Shown one piece after another: positions 42,038 through 54,013 of a stretch of DNA of 64,000 nt. The DNA is taken from assembly GCA_963774625.1 (NCBI GenBank), contig CAVZFQ010000015.1, positions 62,001 through 126,000 of the forward strand, given 5' to 3'. The number at the start of each line of letters is the position of its first letter. Position 1 is the stretch's first letter. The translations under genes were made by a program, and so were the position numbers. Origin of the DNA: VAXT01 sp963774625 (GTDB lineage: Bacteria; Actinomycetota; Thermoleophilia; Gaiellales; Gaiellaceae). The notes below the pieces were generated by a model that searched no databases, was not told where the DNA came from, and was given only the letters and a program-made list of their open reading frames with translations.

Positions 42038-42654
42038 GTAGTCGCCTGTCAGGCCGCGCGGAGCTCCTGACCTCCGCGCTTCGACTCTCGTACTTCACGA
42101 TTGCGTGGAACGGCGTTGTTGGGGCAGCCGCGTTGGTGGTGTCGGTGCTCGACGTTAGCCTCGCCCTCGCTGGGTTCGCATTGAACGCCCTGCTCGACTC
42201 GTGCGCATCGATCGTGCTCGTCTGGCGCTTTCGAACGGAACAGCGCGATCCGGCCGCCGCAGATCGGTTGGAGAGACGCGCGCAGTCGTGGATCGTTCTC
42301 GCGATGCTCGCTGTTGCCTTCTATGTGGGCATGCAGGCCATCCGGGCGTTAATCGACGGCTCGCATCCCGAGGCGTCGGCGTTGGGCCTGATCCTCGCCG
42401 GCGGCTCGCTGATCGTGTTGCCCTGGCTGGGCCTAATGAAGCTCCAAGTAGCTTCTCGCCTGCCGAGTCAGGCGCTGCGCGGCGACGGCATTCTCAGCAT
42501 TGCGGCTGCGGCGCTCGCGGCGATCACGCTGGTAACGCTCCTGGTGAACGCTGCGCTCGGGTGGTGGTGGGCCGACGCTGTCGCTGCCCTGCTGATCGCG
42601 ACCGCGCTGGTGTTGGAGGCGTCGCGGGTAGCCGTGCGTCACCGCTTCGGGTAA
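42034..42654 (+). CDS. CDF-like cation efflux membrane protein
   Basis: A 206-residue protein of six hydrophobic helices resembling the membrane domain of cation diffusion facilitators (AGFALNALLDSCASIVLVWR for TM2, ALRGDGILSIAAAALAAITL for TM5, GWWWADAVAALLIATAL for TM6). The four metal ligands of ZitB/YiiP are only partly kept (one D in each site, the TM5 His replaced), and the cytoplasmic domain is missing. It may transport a different ion or be a non-transporting relative. TTG 42034 overlaps the TrkH stop. Confidence 0.75.
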   Translation: MSSRLSGRAELLTSALRLSYFTIAWNGVVGAAALVVSVLDVSLALAGFALNALLDSCASIVLVWRFRTEQRDPAAADRLERRAQSWIVLAMLAVAFYVGMQAIRALIDGSHPEASALGLILAGGSLIVLPWLGLMKLQVASRLPSQALRGDGILSIAAAALAAITLVTLLVNAALGWWWADAVAALLIATALVLEASRVAVRHRFG

Positions 42655-42660
42655 AGGCTG

Positions 42661-44730
42661 CTAGCCGTGGATCGAGACGATTAGGGGGATGAGCAGGATC
42701 GCAACGATGTTGGCGATCTTGATCATCGGGTTGATGGCCGGCCCGGCCGTGTCCTTGTAGGGGTCGCCCACCGTGTCGCCGGTGACCGCCGCCGCGTGCG
42801 CCTCTGAGCCCTTGCCCCCGTAGAGGCCGTCCTCGATCAGCTTCTTCGCGTTGTCCCAGGCGCCGCCACCGGACGTCATCGCAATCGCGAGGAAGAGGCC
42901 GGTGATGATCGTCCCCATCAGCAGCCCGCCGAGCATCTCGGCGCTGATGATCCCGACGACGACCGGGAAGAGGATGGGGATCAGGGCCGGCAGCATCATC
43001 GCCTTGATCGCGGAGCCGGTGACGATGTCGATCGCCTTTCCGTACTCGGGCCTGGCCGTGCCCTCCATGATCCCGGGGATCTCGCGGAACTGGCGCCGCA
43101 CCTCGGTCACGACCTGCCCGCCGACGCGGCCGACGGCCTGCATCGCCAGAGAAGAGAAGAGGAACGGCATCAGTCCGCCGATGAAGAGGCCCGCGACGAC
43201 CCACGCGTTGTCGAGGTTGAAGTTGGCGGGTACCTCGGCGTCCTCGAGACCCGTCGTGTAACTGTCGAAAAGGACGAGCGCGGCCAGCGCTGCGGAGCCG
43301 ATCGCGTACCCCTTGGTCACCGCCTTGGTCGTGTTCCCGACCGCGTCCAGCGGATCGGTGATCGCGCGAACCGACTCGTCCAGGTCGGCCATCTCGGCGA
43401 TCCCGCCGGCGTTGTCGGTCACCGGCCCGTAGGCGTCGAGCGCGACGATCAGGCCGGTCATCGATAGCTGGGCCATCACGGCCACACCGATCCCGAACAG
43501 GCCTGCGAACTCGTTCGCGGAGAGGATGCCGATGACGATGACGATCGCCGGCAGCGCGGTCGCCTGCATGCCGACGGCAAGCCCCTCGATGATGTTGGTG
43601 GCGTGGCCGGTTTGCGATGCGCGTGAGATCGAGCGCACCGGTCGCCAGCGGGTGCCGGTGTAGTACTCGGTGATCCCGACCAGCAGGAAGGTGACCGCAA
43701 GGCCGACGAGGGCGGACAGGTAGAGGTCGGAGAAGCTGAAGGCGGCGCCGTCGAAGGCCATCGTGATCGGGATGAACCCGATCGCGGACAGAACGACCGC
43801 CACGAGCACGCTCTTGTAGAGCGCGTTCATGATCGAGCCGCTCTTCCCTACGCGGGCGAAGAGCGTTCCGATGATCGAGGCGAGGATCGAGACCGCGCCG
43901 ATCGCCAGCGGGTACTCGTAGAGCTCGCCGCCGGGGAAGCGCGTGACCGCGATCAGCATCACGGCGATGGCGGTGACGGCGTACGTCTCGAAGAGGTCGG
44001 CCGCCATGCCGGCGCAGTCGCCCACGTTGTCGCCGACGTTGTCGGCGATGACAGCGGGGTTGCGCGGGTCGTCCTCGGGGATCCCGGCCTCGATCTTGCC
44101 CACCAGGTCGGCGCCGACGTCGGCCGCCTTCGTGTAGATCCCGCCGCCGAGACGCGCGAAGACGGAGATCAGCGAGCCGCCGAACGCGAGGCCGATGAGA
44201 TCGTCGATCGCGGAGCGCGCGCTGTTGTCGAACAGGTCGGTGAGCACCCAGTAGTAGCCGGCGACGCCGAACAGGCCGAGCCCGACGACGAGGAGGCCCG
44301 TCACCGAGCCGGCGCGGAAGGCGACGTCGAGAGCAGGCTTCAGGCCGCGCTTCGCAGCCTCTGCGGTTCGCACGTTCGAGCGCACGGCGACGTTCATGCC
44401 GATGAAACCGGCGGCCGCCGACAGCACTGCCCCGACGAGGAAGCCGATCGCCGTGCCCCAGCCGAGCTTGCTGTAGAAGCCGATCAGCAGGAAGGGAACG
44501 ATCGAGACGAGCCCGATGGTCCTGTACTGGCGCTGCAGGTAGGCGGAAGCGCCTTCCTGCACGGCGCGTGAGATCTCCCGCATGCGCTCGGTGCCCGTCG
44601 GCTGCCTGAGGAGCCAGACGGTCAGGCCGATTCCGTACGCGACGGCGGCGGATGCGCAGATCAGCGCAAAGAGAACCGAGTGTTCTTCGAAGAAGTCCAG
44701 CGCTGCCTCCCCTTGGTTACACAGCGCCAA
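42661..44730 (-). CDS. hppA: Membrane H+-translocating pyrophosphatase, K+-independent type
   Basis: A 689-residue integral membrane pyrophosphatase with about 16 helices. DVGADLVGKIEAGIPEDDPR and NVGDNVGDCAGMAADLFE form the PPi/Mg site. The GNTTKAVTKGYAIGS segment has Lys where K+-dependent enzymes have Ala, which marks the K+-independent, H+-pumping class. It hydrolyses pyrophosphate to build proton motive force. The start TTG 44730 is the first in frame; the N-terminus could also begin a few codons later. It is convergent with the TrkH operon. Confidence 0.95.
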   Translation of the reverse strand: MALCNQGEAALDFFEEHSVLFALICASAAVAYGIGLTVWLLRQPTGTERMREISRAVQEGASAYLQRQYRTIGLVSIVPFLLIGFYSKLGWGTAIGFLVGAVLSAAAGFIGMNVAVRSNVRTAEAAKRGLKPALDVAFRAGSVTGLLVVGLGLFGVAGYYWVLTDLFDNSARSAIDDLIGLAFGGSLISVFARLGGGIYTKAADVGADLVGKIEAGIPEDDPRNPAVIADNVGDNVGDCAGMAADLFETYAVTAIAVMLIAVTRFPGGELYEYPLAIGAVSILASIIGTLFARVGKSGSIMNALYKSVLVAVVLSAIGFIPITMAFDGAAFSFSDLYLSALVGLAVTFLLVGITEYYTGTRWRPVRSISRASQTGHATNIIEGLAVGMQATALPAIVIVIGILSANEFAGLFGIGVAVMAQLSMTGLIVALDAYGPVTDNAGGIAEMADLDESVRAITDPLDAVGNTTKAVTKGYAIGSAALAALVLFDSYTTGLEDAEVPANFNLDNAWVVAGLFIGGLMPFLFSSLAMQAVGRVGGQVVTEVRRQFREIPGIMEGTARPEYGKAIDIVTGSAIKAMMLPALIPILFPVVVGIISAEMLGGLLMGTIITGLFLAIAMTSGGGAWDNAKKLIEDGLYGGKGSEAHAAAVTGDTVGDPYKDTAGPAINPMIKIANIVAILLIPLIVSIHG

Positions 44731-44805
44731 GACCGGCCCGGCGCGCCGACCTTTCTAACACACCGAGCGGGTTTCAGCCGGTTAAGGCAAGCAGAGCAGT
44801 GCCGG

Positions 44806-46656
44806 CTAGCGGCGGCCGATGGTGACGGCGACCTTCGTCCCCTGAGGGCGGCGTGTCCCAGGGCGGGTGCCCTGCGCGACCACGCGTCCGATGCGTGTGC
44901 GCCGCGTTCGAACCCGGCGGACACGACCGAGCGCGCACCGGGCGCGCCGCAGCGCCATGCGCGTGGCAGCCAGCGTCTTGCCGGCGAGCTTCGGCACGAT
45001 GCATCGAGTGGCCGGGGTGCTGAGCACGACATAGGGCCCGACGTGCGCCGGTGCGCTCCAGTTCCCCGCGTTGTCGCGGGTGCGCAGATGGAAGTAGTAG
45101 CTCCCGCCGGCCAGAGGTGCGCTCGTGGCCCCCGTCGACGTCTCCTCCGCGTCCTTCACCTCGTCGGGCGTCGACGTCGAGAGCTTGTCCCAGTGATACG
45201 AGAAGCCGTCGACGCCGCTGCCCTGGTCGAAAGCGCCGCTCCAGGTCATGACGATCGTGTTGCGGGTCGACAGCACGCCGACCGGGTGACTCGTGCTCAC
45301 CGGGGAAGGATTCGACGGCGGCACGGTGTCGGGCGGTGGGGGCGGTTGCGGGGGAGGATCGAGGAACGGATCGTTCAGCACGCGGTTCGCATTGACACGT
45401 CCCTGGGTCGCGATCTTGCCGGAGAAGGCCGGGAGAAGATCGACCGTCCGCATGAGGGAGTCCTTGACCTGGGCCGGCGTCGCAGCCGGCCTGCGGGCGA
45501 GGAGGAGCGCGGCGACGCCTGCGACGTGCGGGGAAGCCATCGACGTGCCGCTGTAGGCGTCGTAGTTCCCCGTGTTGATCGTGCTCAGGATCGCGGTCCC
45601 GGGTGCGGCAACGTCGACCGATACCGGCCCGTAGTTCGAGAAGCTCGCGATGTCGTCGGCCTCGGTGCTCGCCGCGACGCAGACGACGTTCGCGTGCGGG
45701 AAGGCACAGGGATAGGTGGGCGGGCTCGCGTCGATGTTGTCCCCCACGCCGTCGCCGCCTCCGTTTCCGGCTGCGAAGACGAAGAGCGTCCCGGGGCAGG
45801 AACTGATGGCGCTCGCGATGACCAGCGAGTAGCCCGGTCCCGCGAAGCTGCCGTTGACGATGTCGGCGCCCTCGCTGCAGGCGTAGCTCACGGCGTCGGC
45901 GATCGTCTGGTCAGTGAAGAGTCCGTTCACGTCGCCTGCTCGGAGCGGCATGACACCGACGTCCCAGTTCACTCCCGTGACACCGACGCCGTTGTTTCCC
46001 TCGGCCCCGACCGTGCCCGCCACGTGCGTGCCGTGGCCGTGCGGATCGTCCGGCATCGCGTCATCCTCGACGAAGTCCCAGCCACGGACGTCGTCGGCGT
46101 GCCCGTTCGCATCGTTGTCGAGCCCGTCGGCCGTCTCGCCGGAGTTCGACCAGATGTTGCCCGCCAGATCCGGATGTGTGTATGTGACGCCGGTGTCGAT
46201 CACGGCGACCGTGACCGAGGCGCTGCCCGTCGTGACGTCCCAGGCCTCCGGTAGGTCCATGTCCGCGTCGTTCGCGGCGTGGAGGCCCCAGAGCTCGTCG
46301 AAAAGCACATCGTCCGGCGTCGCCGAGACCCGGTAGAGATAGTTCGGCTGCGCGTCGAGGACGCCCGGCTCGCGCTCGAGCTCGGCGGCGACCGCGGTGA
46401 GCGATGCCTCGTCGAGACGGACGAGCTCCAGGCCCGGCGCGCGCAGCCTGTGCTTGGGTGCCGCCTCGTGTCGACTGAGGATGCGCCGACGGGCGGCCTG
46501 TCCGAGACCTGGCTCGAAGCGGACGATCAGCTCTCCGGCGACATGTGGACGCCCGGACGGCACCGTGTCGTGCCTCGCGCCGCTGGGCGCAGCGACAGCG
46601 AGACCGGCTGTCAGTGCCGCCAAAGAACAGGCGAGAACGATGGAGCGCTTCTGCAC
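44806..46656 (-). CDS. Secreted subtilisin-like protease with PASTA tail
   Basis: 616 residues. Signal peptide (MQKRSIVLACSLAALTAGLA), an I9-like propeptide (GELIVRFEPGLGQAARRRIL), then an S8 domain with Asp in VAVIDTGVTYTHPDLAG, His in DPHGHGTHVAGTVGAEG and Ser in YSGTSMASPHVAGVAALL. After a Pro-rich linker (PPPQPPPPPDTVPP) comes a fibronectin-like module (SYHWDKLSTSTP, YYFHLRTRDNAGNWS). The C-terminal PASTA-like domain (RCIVPKLAGKTLAATRMALR) matches the tail of the large surface protein next door. It should degrade proteins outside the cell while bound to the wall. Confidence 0.92.
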   Translation of the reverse strand: MQKRSIVLACSLAALTAGLAVAAPSGARHDTVPSGRPHVAGELIVRFEPGLGQAARRRILSRHEAAPKHRLRAPGLELVRLDEASLTAVAAELEREPGVLDAQPNYLYRVSATPDDVLFDELWGLHAANDADMDLPEAWDVTTGSASVTVAVIDTGVTYTHPDLAGNIWSNSGETADGLDNDANGHADDVRGWDFVEDDAMPDDPHGHGTHVAGTVGAEGNNGVGVTGVNWDVGVMPLRAGDVNGLFTDQTIADAVSYACSEGADIVNGSFAGPGYSLVIASAISSCPGTLFVFAAGNGGGDGVGDNIDASPPTYPCAFPHANVVCVAASTEADDIASFSNYGPVSVDVAAPGTAILSTINTGNYDAYSGTSMASPHVAGVAALLLARRPAATPAQVKDSLMRTVDLLPAFSGKIATQGRVNANRVLNDPFLDPPPQPPPPPDTVPPSNPSPVSTSHPVGVLSTRNTIVMTWSGAFDQGSGVDGFSYHWDKLSTSTPDEVKDAEETSTGATSAPLAGGSYYFHLRTRDNAGNWSAPAHVGPYVVLSTPATRCIVPKLAGKTLAATRMALRRARCALGRVRRVRTRRTRIGRVVAQGTRPGTRRPQGTKVAVTIGRR

Positions 46657-46705
46657 CCCATCGTTCTCGCCCTAAACGTCTTAGAGCTTTATCCCTATTG
46701 GGTGG

Positions 46706-49804
<3,099 letters not shown>

Positions 49805-49949
49805 TTAACCCGCCCTCCCCATTTGGAATTCAGTGACGCACGCGGCACAAGCCTGAGCGTGCGGAACTACCCTCCCTATATCCGGATCGATTCTAGGCAG
49901 GTCCTGGCGAAAGATCCAATAGGCCGAGAGACCTATTTGTGACGAAGTG

Positions 49950-50258
49950 TCACGAAGTCGCGTCCCCCGGCTGTTCGGCGGCGGCCTTCGCGTACGCCAG
50001 CTGGAGGTTGGCGACGAGCTGGTCGAACTCGCCGAGCACCTCCTTGTCGACCGCGCCTTCGAGCAGCGGGAGCAATGCCTTCGTGGACTCGATCGCGAGG
50101 CGGGCCTGCTCGAGGTCGCGGCTGTCCGGTTCGAGCTTGGCGTAGCCGAGCTGCGCGGTCGTCGAGATCGTCGAGAGCAGGAGATCCGACACCTTCATCT
50201 TCCGGATCGCCTCGAGCAGGTCCTCCGGCGGAATCTCCGGGCGCTCGTCGTCAGCCAC
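49950..50258 (-). CDS. DUF1844-family protein
   Basis: 102 residues from GTG 50258 (GGGAG eight bases upstream). VADDERPEIPPEDLLEAIRK then MKVSDLLLSTISTTAQLGYA and LEQARLAIESTKALLPLLEG follow the DUF1844 pattern, a short helical protein common in actinobacteria and of unknown role, usually beside translation or DNA-repair genes. It overlaps the YbdK-type gene stop by eight bases, so the two are coupled. Confidence 0.8.
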   Translation of the reverse strand: MADDERPEIPPEDLLEAIRKMKVSDLLLSTISTTAQLGYAKLEPDSRDLEQARLAIESTKALLPLLEGAVDKEVLGEFDQLVANLQLAYAKAAAEQPGDATS

Positions 50259-51396
50259 CGACGGGCTCCCGTGGAGCAACCTGCTCGGCGTAGATCTCTT
50301 CGAGCGTCGCCCCTTCCTCGTGGCGGACTCGCTGGCGCTCGGCGGCGTTGGCCTCCGGGACGACGAGATACTCGGCGGTGCCGAGCTCGTCGGCGACCGG
50401 CTGCACCCACTCGATCAGCTCCTCGATCGCCGCCCGGGTCGGCCTGACGCGGCCCGTCCTGAGGTCGATGAACTCACCCGAGAGACCGTGGCGGATCGCA
50501 CGCCAAAAGTTCTCCTCGATCATTCGGTGCGGCGGCAGCAGCAGCGGCTCGCCTTCGTCGATTGCGCGCGCGATCCGGACCGTGAGCGAGTACGACAGGG
50601 CCGCGAGCGAGATCGCCTCCTCCTGCAGGGGCTGCGCGTCGCACACCCTGATCTCGACGGTGGGGAAGGTCATGTGCGGCCGCACGCTCCACCACATCTG
50701 CGTGTGCTCGTCGATCGAGCCCGTGTCGTACAGGAATCGCACGTACTCCTCGAACGTGGCCCAGTCGCCGTACGCGTCGGGCACCCCGCAGCGCGGGAAG
50801 AAGCGCGTGAAGATCTGCGTGCGGGCGCTATGGAGCCCCGTGTTCACGTTCTCGACGAACGGCGAGCTCGCCGAGAGCGCGAGCAGCTCCGGCAGATAGG
50901 CGCGTAGCCCGTCGGTCACCTTGACGACGCGGTCGGCCCCGTTGATCGCCACGTGGACGTGCAGGCCGAACGAGTTGTTGCGCCAGACGACGTACTGGAG
51001 AATCTCGTTGTTCCGGCGGTAGTGCGGCGTGTCGATGATCCGCTGCTCCTGCCACGGGCTCCAGGGATGGGTGCCGGTGCCGCCTAGGGCGACTCCGAGC
51101 TGGTCCGCGAGAGCGCGGAGCTGCGTCCGGCGCTCGGGGATCCGCGAGACGACCTCGGCGAATGTGTCACACCGGCCCGTCCGGATCTCGACCTCGGAGG
51201 CGATCAGCTCACCAACGAGATGGTCTTCGAGCTCGGTGCCCTCGGCGAGAGCCTTGAGCTCCTCGAAGCGATTCGTCAGCGAGAGCGTCTCGGGATCGAG
51301 GATCGCGAACTCCTCCTCGACGGCGACGGTGAAGTCCTGCGCCGCTTCGAACTGCTCACGCGCTTGCTTCAGCAGGACGCGGTAGTCGTCTCCCAC
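50251..51396 (-). CDS. Carboxylate-amine ligase (GCS2/YbdK family)
   Basis: A 381-residue member of the glutamate-cysteine ligase 2 family: VAVEEEFAILDPETLSLTNR (the EEE motif), ALGGTGTHPWSPWQEQRI, NNEILQYVVWRNNSFGLHVH and WWSVRPHMTFPTVEIRVCDA. In Escherichia coli YbdK has weak gamma-glutamyl ligase activity; in actinobacteria EgtA-like enzymes make gamma-Glu-Cys for ergothioneine. No ergothioneine genes are nearby, so it is more likely a general weak ligase. Confidence 0.85.
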   Translation of the reverse strand: MGDDYRVLLKQAREQFEAAQDFTVAVEEEFAILDPETLSLTNRFEELKALAEGTELEDHLVGELIASEVEIRTGRCDTFAEVVSRIPERRTQLRALADQLGVALGGTGTHPWSPWQEQRIIDTPHYRRNNEILQYVVWRNNSFGLHVHVAINGADRVVKVTDGLRAYLPELLALSASSPFVENVNTGLHSARTQIFTRFFPRCGVPDAYGDWATFEEYVRFLYDTGSIDEHTQMWWSVRPHMTFPTVEIRVCDAQPLQEEAISLAALSYSLTVRIARAIDEGEPLLLPPHRMIEENFWRAIRHGLSGEFIDLRTGRVRPTRAAIEELIEWVQPVADELGTAEYLVVPEANAAERQRVRHEEGATLEEIYAEQVAPREPVGG

Positions 51397-51405
51397 CCCG
51401 GAAGC

Positions 51406-52647
51406 CTATTGAAACGGCTCTAACAGCCGGTTCGCCACGGACGTCCAGCTCCAGCGCTCGACCGCGGCTCGCCGCGCAGAGGCGGACAGCGCCGCGCGTT
51501 CTCGATCCGACAGGGCAAGCAGCCGGCCGAGCTTGTCGGCCAGGTCCTGCGCTTCCCCTGTCTCGAAGCTCGCCAGCTCGCGATGGCGCTCGGGGTATGA
51601 CTCCTCGAGGCCGGTGGCGACCTCGGCCAGCCCCGAGTGGCGCGCGACGAGCGGCAGAGAGCCGCCGGCCGCCGCTTCGGCCGCAACCATGCCGAACGCC
51701 TCCGGGAAGATCGAGGGAACCACAGTCACCTGGGCGAGGGGCACGAGGTTGACCAGATGACGATGCTCGAGGGCGCCCGTGAAGAGCGTCCCGGGCGGAG
51801 CCGTGCGCTCCAACTCGCGCCGGTAGTCCCCGAAGCCGACCACGACAGCGCGCGCGCCGACCTCGCGCAAGGCCTCGAAGAGGACGTGGACGCCCTTGTT
51901 GAACAGGAGCTTCCCGAAGAAGAGGACCGTCGGCTCGTCGCGCTCGAAGAACTCGGCGAGCCGCTCCGTGTTGCCCTCGTCGGGAAGCCGCTCGTTCACG
52001 TTGCCGGGATTCGGCGGGTCGGCGCGCGTCTCCGAGAGCAGGCGGCGGAGAGCATCGTCACGCGACCTGGGCGCGAACTCTTCGACGTCCACGCCGGGCG
52101 GCACCTCGTGGACCCGGTCGACGTGGCCGACGACGTCCTCCAGCACCTCGCGGATGTGCCCCGAGCCGACGAAGATCGCCTCCGCGCCTGCAAGCGCTTT
52201 CCGTCCCAGCGCCCCCAGCTCGGGATTCCCCCGCATCGAGTACTCGAGCTCCGAGCCGTGCGCCTTCACCGCGTATCGCGCCCCGGTCGCGGCTGCTACC
52301 GGGGCACCCATCAGGACGTGGTTGGCAAAGACGAGGTCCGCAGGCAGGCGCTCGCGAAGCGCGGTCGCGTTCGCCTGGATGTACTCATCACGCTCCTCGG
52401 GCGTGAAGTCCTGGAGCAGCTTGGGGTCGTGTCCCTCGTACCGGTCGATGACGAAGACAGGCAGCGGCCCGGGTAGCTCCGGCTTGACCACGGTCGCCCC
52501 GGCGAGGTCGAACCGGTCCGGGTGCGGGTCCTGAGCGAACACGATCACCTCGTGCCCGGCCCGGCTCCACTCGCGCGCGAGCGAGCGCGTGTAGACGTTG
52601 GAGCCCGTGCCTCCCAGCAGGTACCCGTGCCAGAGCAGGATCCTCAC
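51406..52647 (-). CDS. Glycosyltransferase family 4 (GT-B fold)
   Basis: A 413-residue GT4 protein with both Rossmann lobes. The N-terminal lobe is LLWHGYLLGGTGSNVYTRSL and the C-terminal nucleotide-sugar lobe has EPTVLFFGKLLFNKGVHVLF, the SIFPEAFGMVAAEAAAGGSL E-x7-E signature and GLAEVATGLEE. A rather long insert (residues ~190-235) contains PPNPGNVNERLPDEGNTERL. It likely transfers a sugar for lipid, polysaccharide or small-molecule glycosylation; the acceptor is unknown. It ends nine bases before the YbdK-type ligase gene. Confidence 0.9.
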   Translation of the reverse strand: MRILLWHGYLLGGTGSNVYTRSLAREWSRAGHEVIVFAQDPHPDRFDLAGATVVKPELPGPLPVFVIDRYEGHDPKLLQDFTPEERDEYIQANATALRERLPADLVFANHVLMGAPVAAATGARYAVKAHGSELEYSMRGNPELGALGRKALAGAEAIFVGSGHIREVLEDVVGHVDRVHEVPPGVDVEEFAPRSRDDALRRLLSETRADPPNPGNVNERLPDEGNTERLAEFFERDEPTVLFFGKLLFNKGVHVLFEALREVGARAVVVGFGDYRRELERTAPPGTLFTGALEHRHLVNLVPLAQVTVVPSIFPEAFGMVAAEAAAGGSLPLVARHSGLAEVATGLEESYPERHRELASFETGEAQDLADKLGRLLALSDRERAALSASARRAAVERWSWTSVANRLLEPFQ

Positions 52648-52756
52648 GCTCGAACGGGGTGGCTCGGACGGGGGAGAAACGCACAGGTTCCGGCCGGAGA
52701 ACGCCGATATGTGGAGTCGCGTCTTTTTCGCATGCGGCTAACGAAGGGACCCTGCG

Positions 52757-53855
52757 GTGCTGTTCGATCTCACAAAGCTTTTCAAGCTTGTCGTCCTCCT
52801 TGCGCTGCTCACGCTCGCGTGCGCAACTGCGGCGTTCGCCGCGCCGGCCACGCACACGGCTCCTGCAGCCCTCGCGCTTCCAGGCACGGAGTGTGACGAG
52901 GAGCTCGCCGACGAGGAGATTCCCGACGAGGACATCGAGCTCTCCGAGGAAGAGGAGCCGTTCGAGGACGAGGAGCCAGTCGACGAAGGCGACGGGGACG
53001 CTGACGGCCTGCCCGATTTCGAAGACACCGACGATGACGGCGACGGGATCGCCGACGGGTCGGATTCCGACGACGACAACGACGACGTTCCGGACTCCGA
53101 GGACGTCGACGATGACAACGACGGCGTCTCCGACTCCTGCGACGACGATGCCGACAACGACGGCCTGGCCTCGAGCGAGGACACGGACGACGACGAGGAC
53201 GGCGTCGAGGATGTCAAGGACTTCGACTCCGACAACGACGGCCTGAACGACTGCAAGGACTCCGACGACGACGGGGACGGCGTCAAGGACTCGAAGGACT
53301 TCGACGGCGACAACGACGGCAAGGTCAACGCGAAGGACTTCGACGACGACAACGACGGCATCTCGGATCCCAGCGACCGCGACTCCGACCAGGACGGTCT
53401 GGTCGACACAGGTCGACGCCGACGACGACAACGACTGCCTCTCCGACCGCAAGGACTTCGACGAGGACAACGACGGCCTCAAGGACTCTCGCGACCGTGA
53501 TGAGGACGGCGACGGGATCCTCAACAAGAACGACAAGGACGACGGCAGCGACGGAAACGTCGACACGAAGGACGTCGACGACGACAACGACGGCAAGAAG
53601 GACTCCACCGACGTCGACGACGACAACGACGGCCTGAAGAACACCGCCGACGCGGACGACGACAACGACTCGGTTCGCGACGCAGCCGACACCGACCTCG
53701 ACAACGACGGCCTTCGCAAGGGCGCCGACCGCGACGACGACGGTGACGGGATCCGCGACTCGAAGGATCGCGACGACGACAACGACGGCCTCAAGGACTC
53801 ACGCGACAGCGACGACGACCACGACGGCGTTCGCGACGCGAAGGACAAGCGCTAG
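52757..53855 (+). CDS. Secreted Asp-rich calcium-binding repeat protein, one frameshift
   Basis: GTG 52757 is preceded by AAGGGA and starts a signal peptide (LFKLVVLLALLTLACATAAF). About 300 residues of DxDxDGxxDxxD-type repeats follow (for example DGDGIADGSDSDDDNDDVPD and DFDGDNDGKVNAKDFDDDND), as in thrombospondin type-3 repeats, each binding Ca2+. Near 53410 an extra base changes frame, after which the repeats continue to a stop at 53853-53855. It is a monotonous acidic surface protein, probably a rigid Ca-stabilised rod; a partner is not identified. Confidence 0.85.
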
Positions 53856-53889
53856 ACCGCACTACCCAGAAATCCCGCTTCGGACCTCT

Positions 53890-53916
53890 GAGAGCCTCGC
53901 CACCGGCGGGGCTCTC
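53890..53916. terminator. Terminator hairpin after the Asp-rich gene
   Basis: GAGAGCC (53890-53896) pairs with GGCTCTC (53910-53916), with further CGCC/GGCG pairing inside. It lies 35 bases downstream of the stop. Confidence 0.65.
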
Positions 53917-53930
53917 GGCGTTTCGGGACG

Positions 53931-53953
53931 TGTCCGGTGCCAGGCACCGGACA
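53931..53953. repeat. Perfect 23-bp inverted repeat, REP-like
   Basis: TGTCCGGTGCC (53931-53941) and GGCACCGGACA (53943-53953) are exact inverted halves around one A. It lies between the Ca-binding gene's terminator and the MFS gene, and is a likely member of a dispersed palindromic family. It may also be an operator for the MFS gene. Confidence 0.55.
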
Positions 53954-54013
53954 TGGCGTCTCGGGCCCCCGTGTTTCCGGCCCAGGCTTTACTAAAGTAG
54001 GAGCCGCCGTCTG

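Noticed and set aside
52388..53848. Serine-rich ORF on the minus strand over the Asp-rich gene
   Set aside because: GAC/GAT repeats read backwards give Ser/Val runs; it lacks a start signal and the + frame has a signal peptide.
53010..53850. Regular short repeats that might be a CRISPR array
   Set aside because: The period is a codon-based 36-ish bases with variable sequence, and it is coding (Asp-rich TSP3 repeats); there are no identical repeats with unique spacers, and no cas genes.
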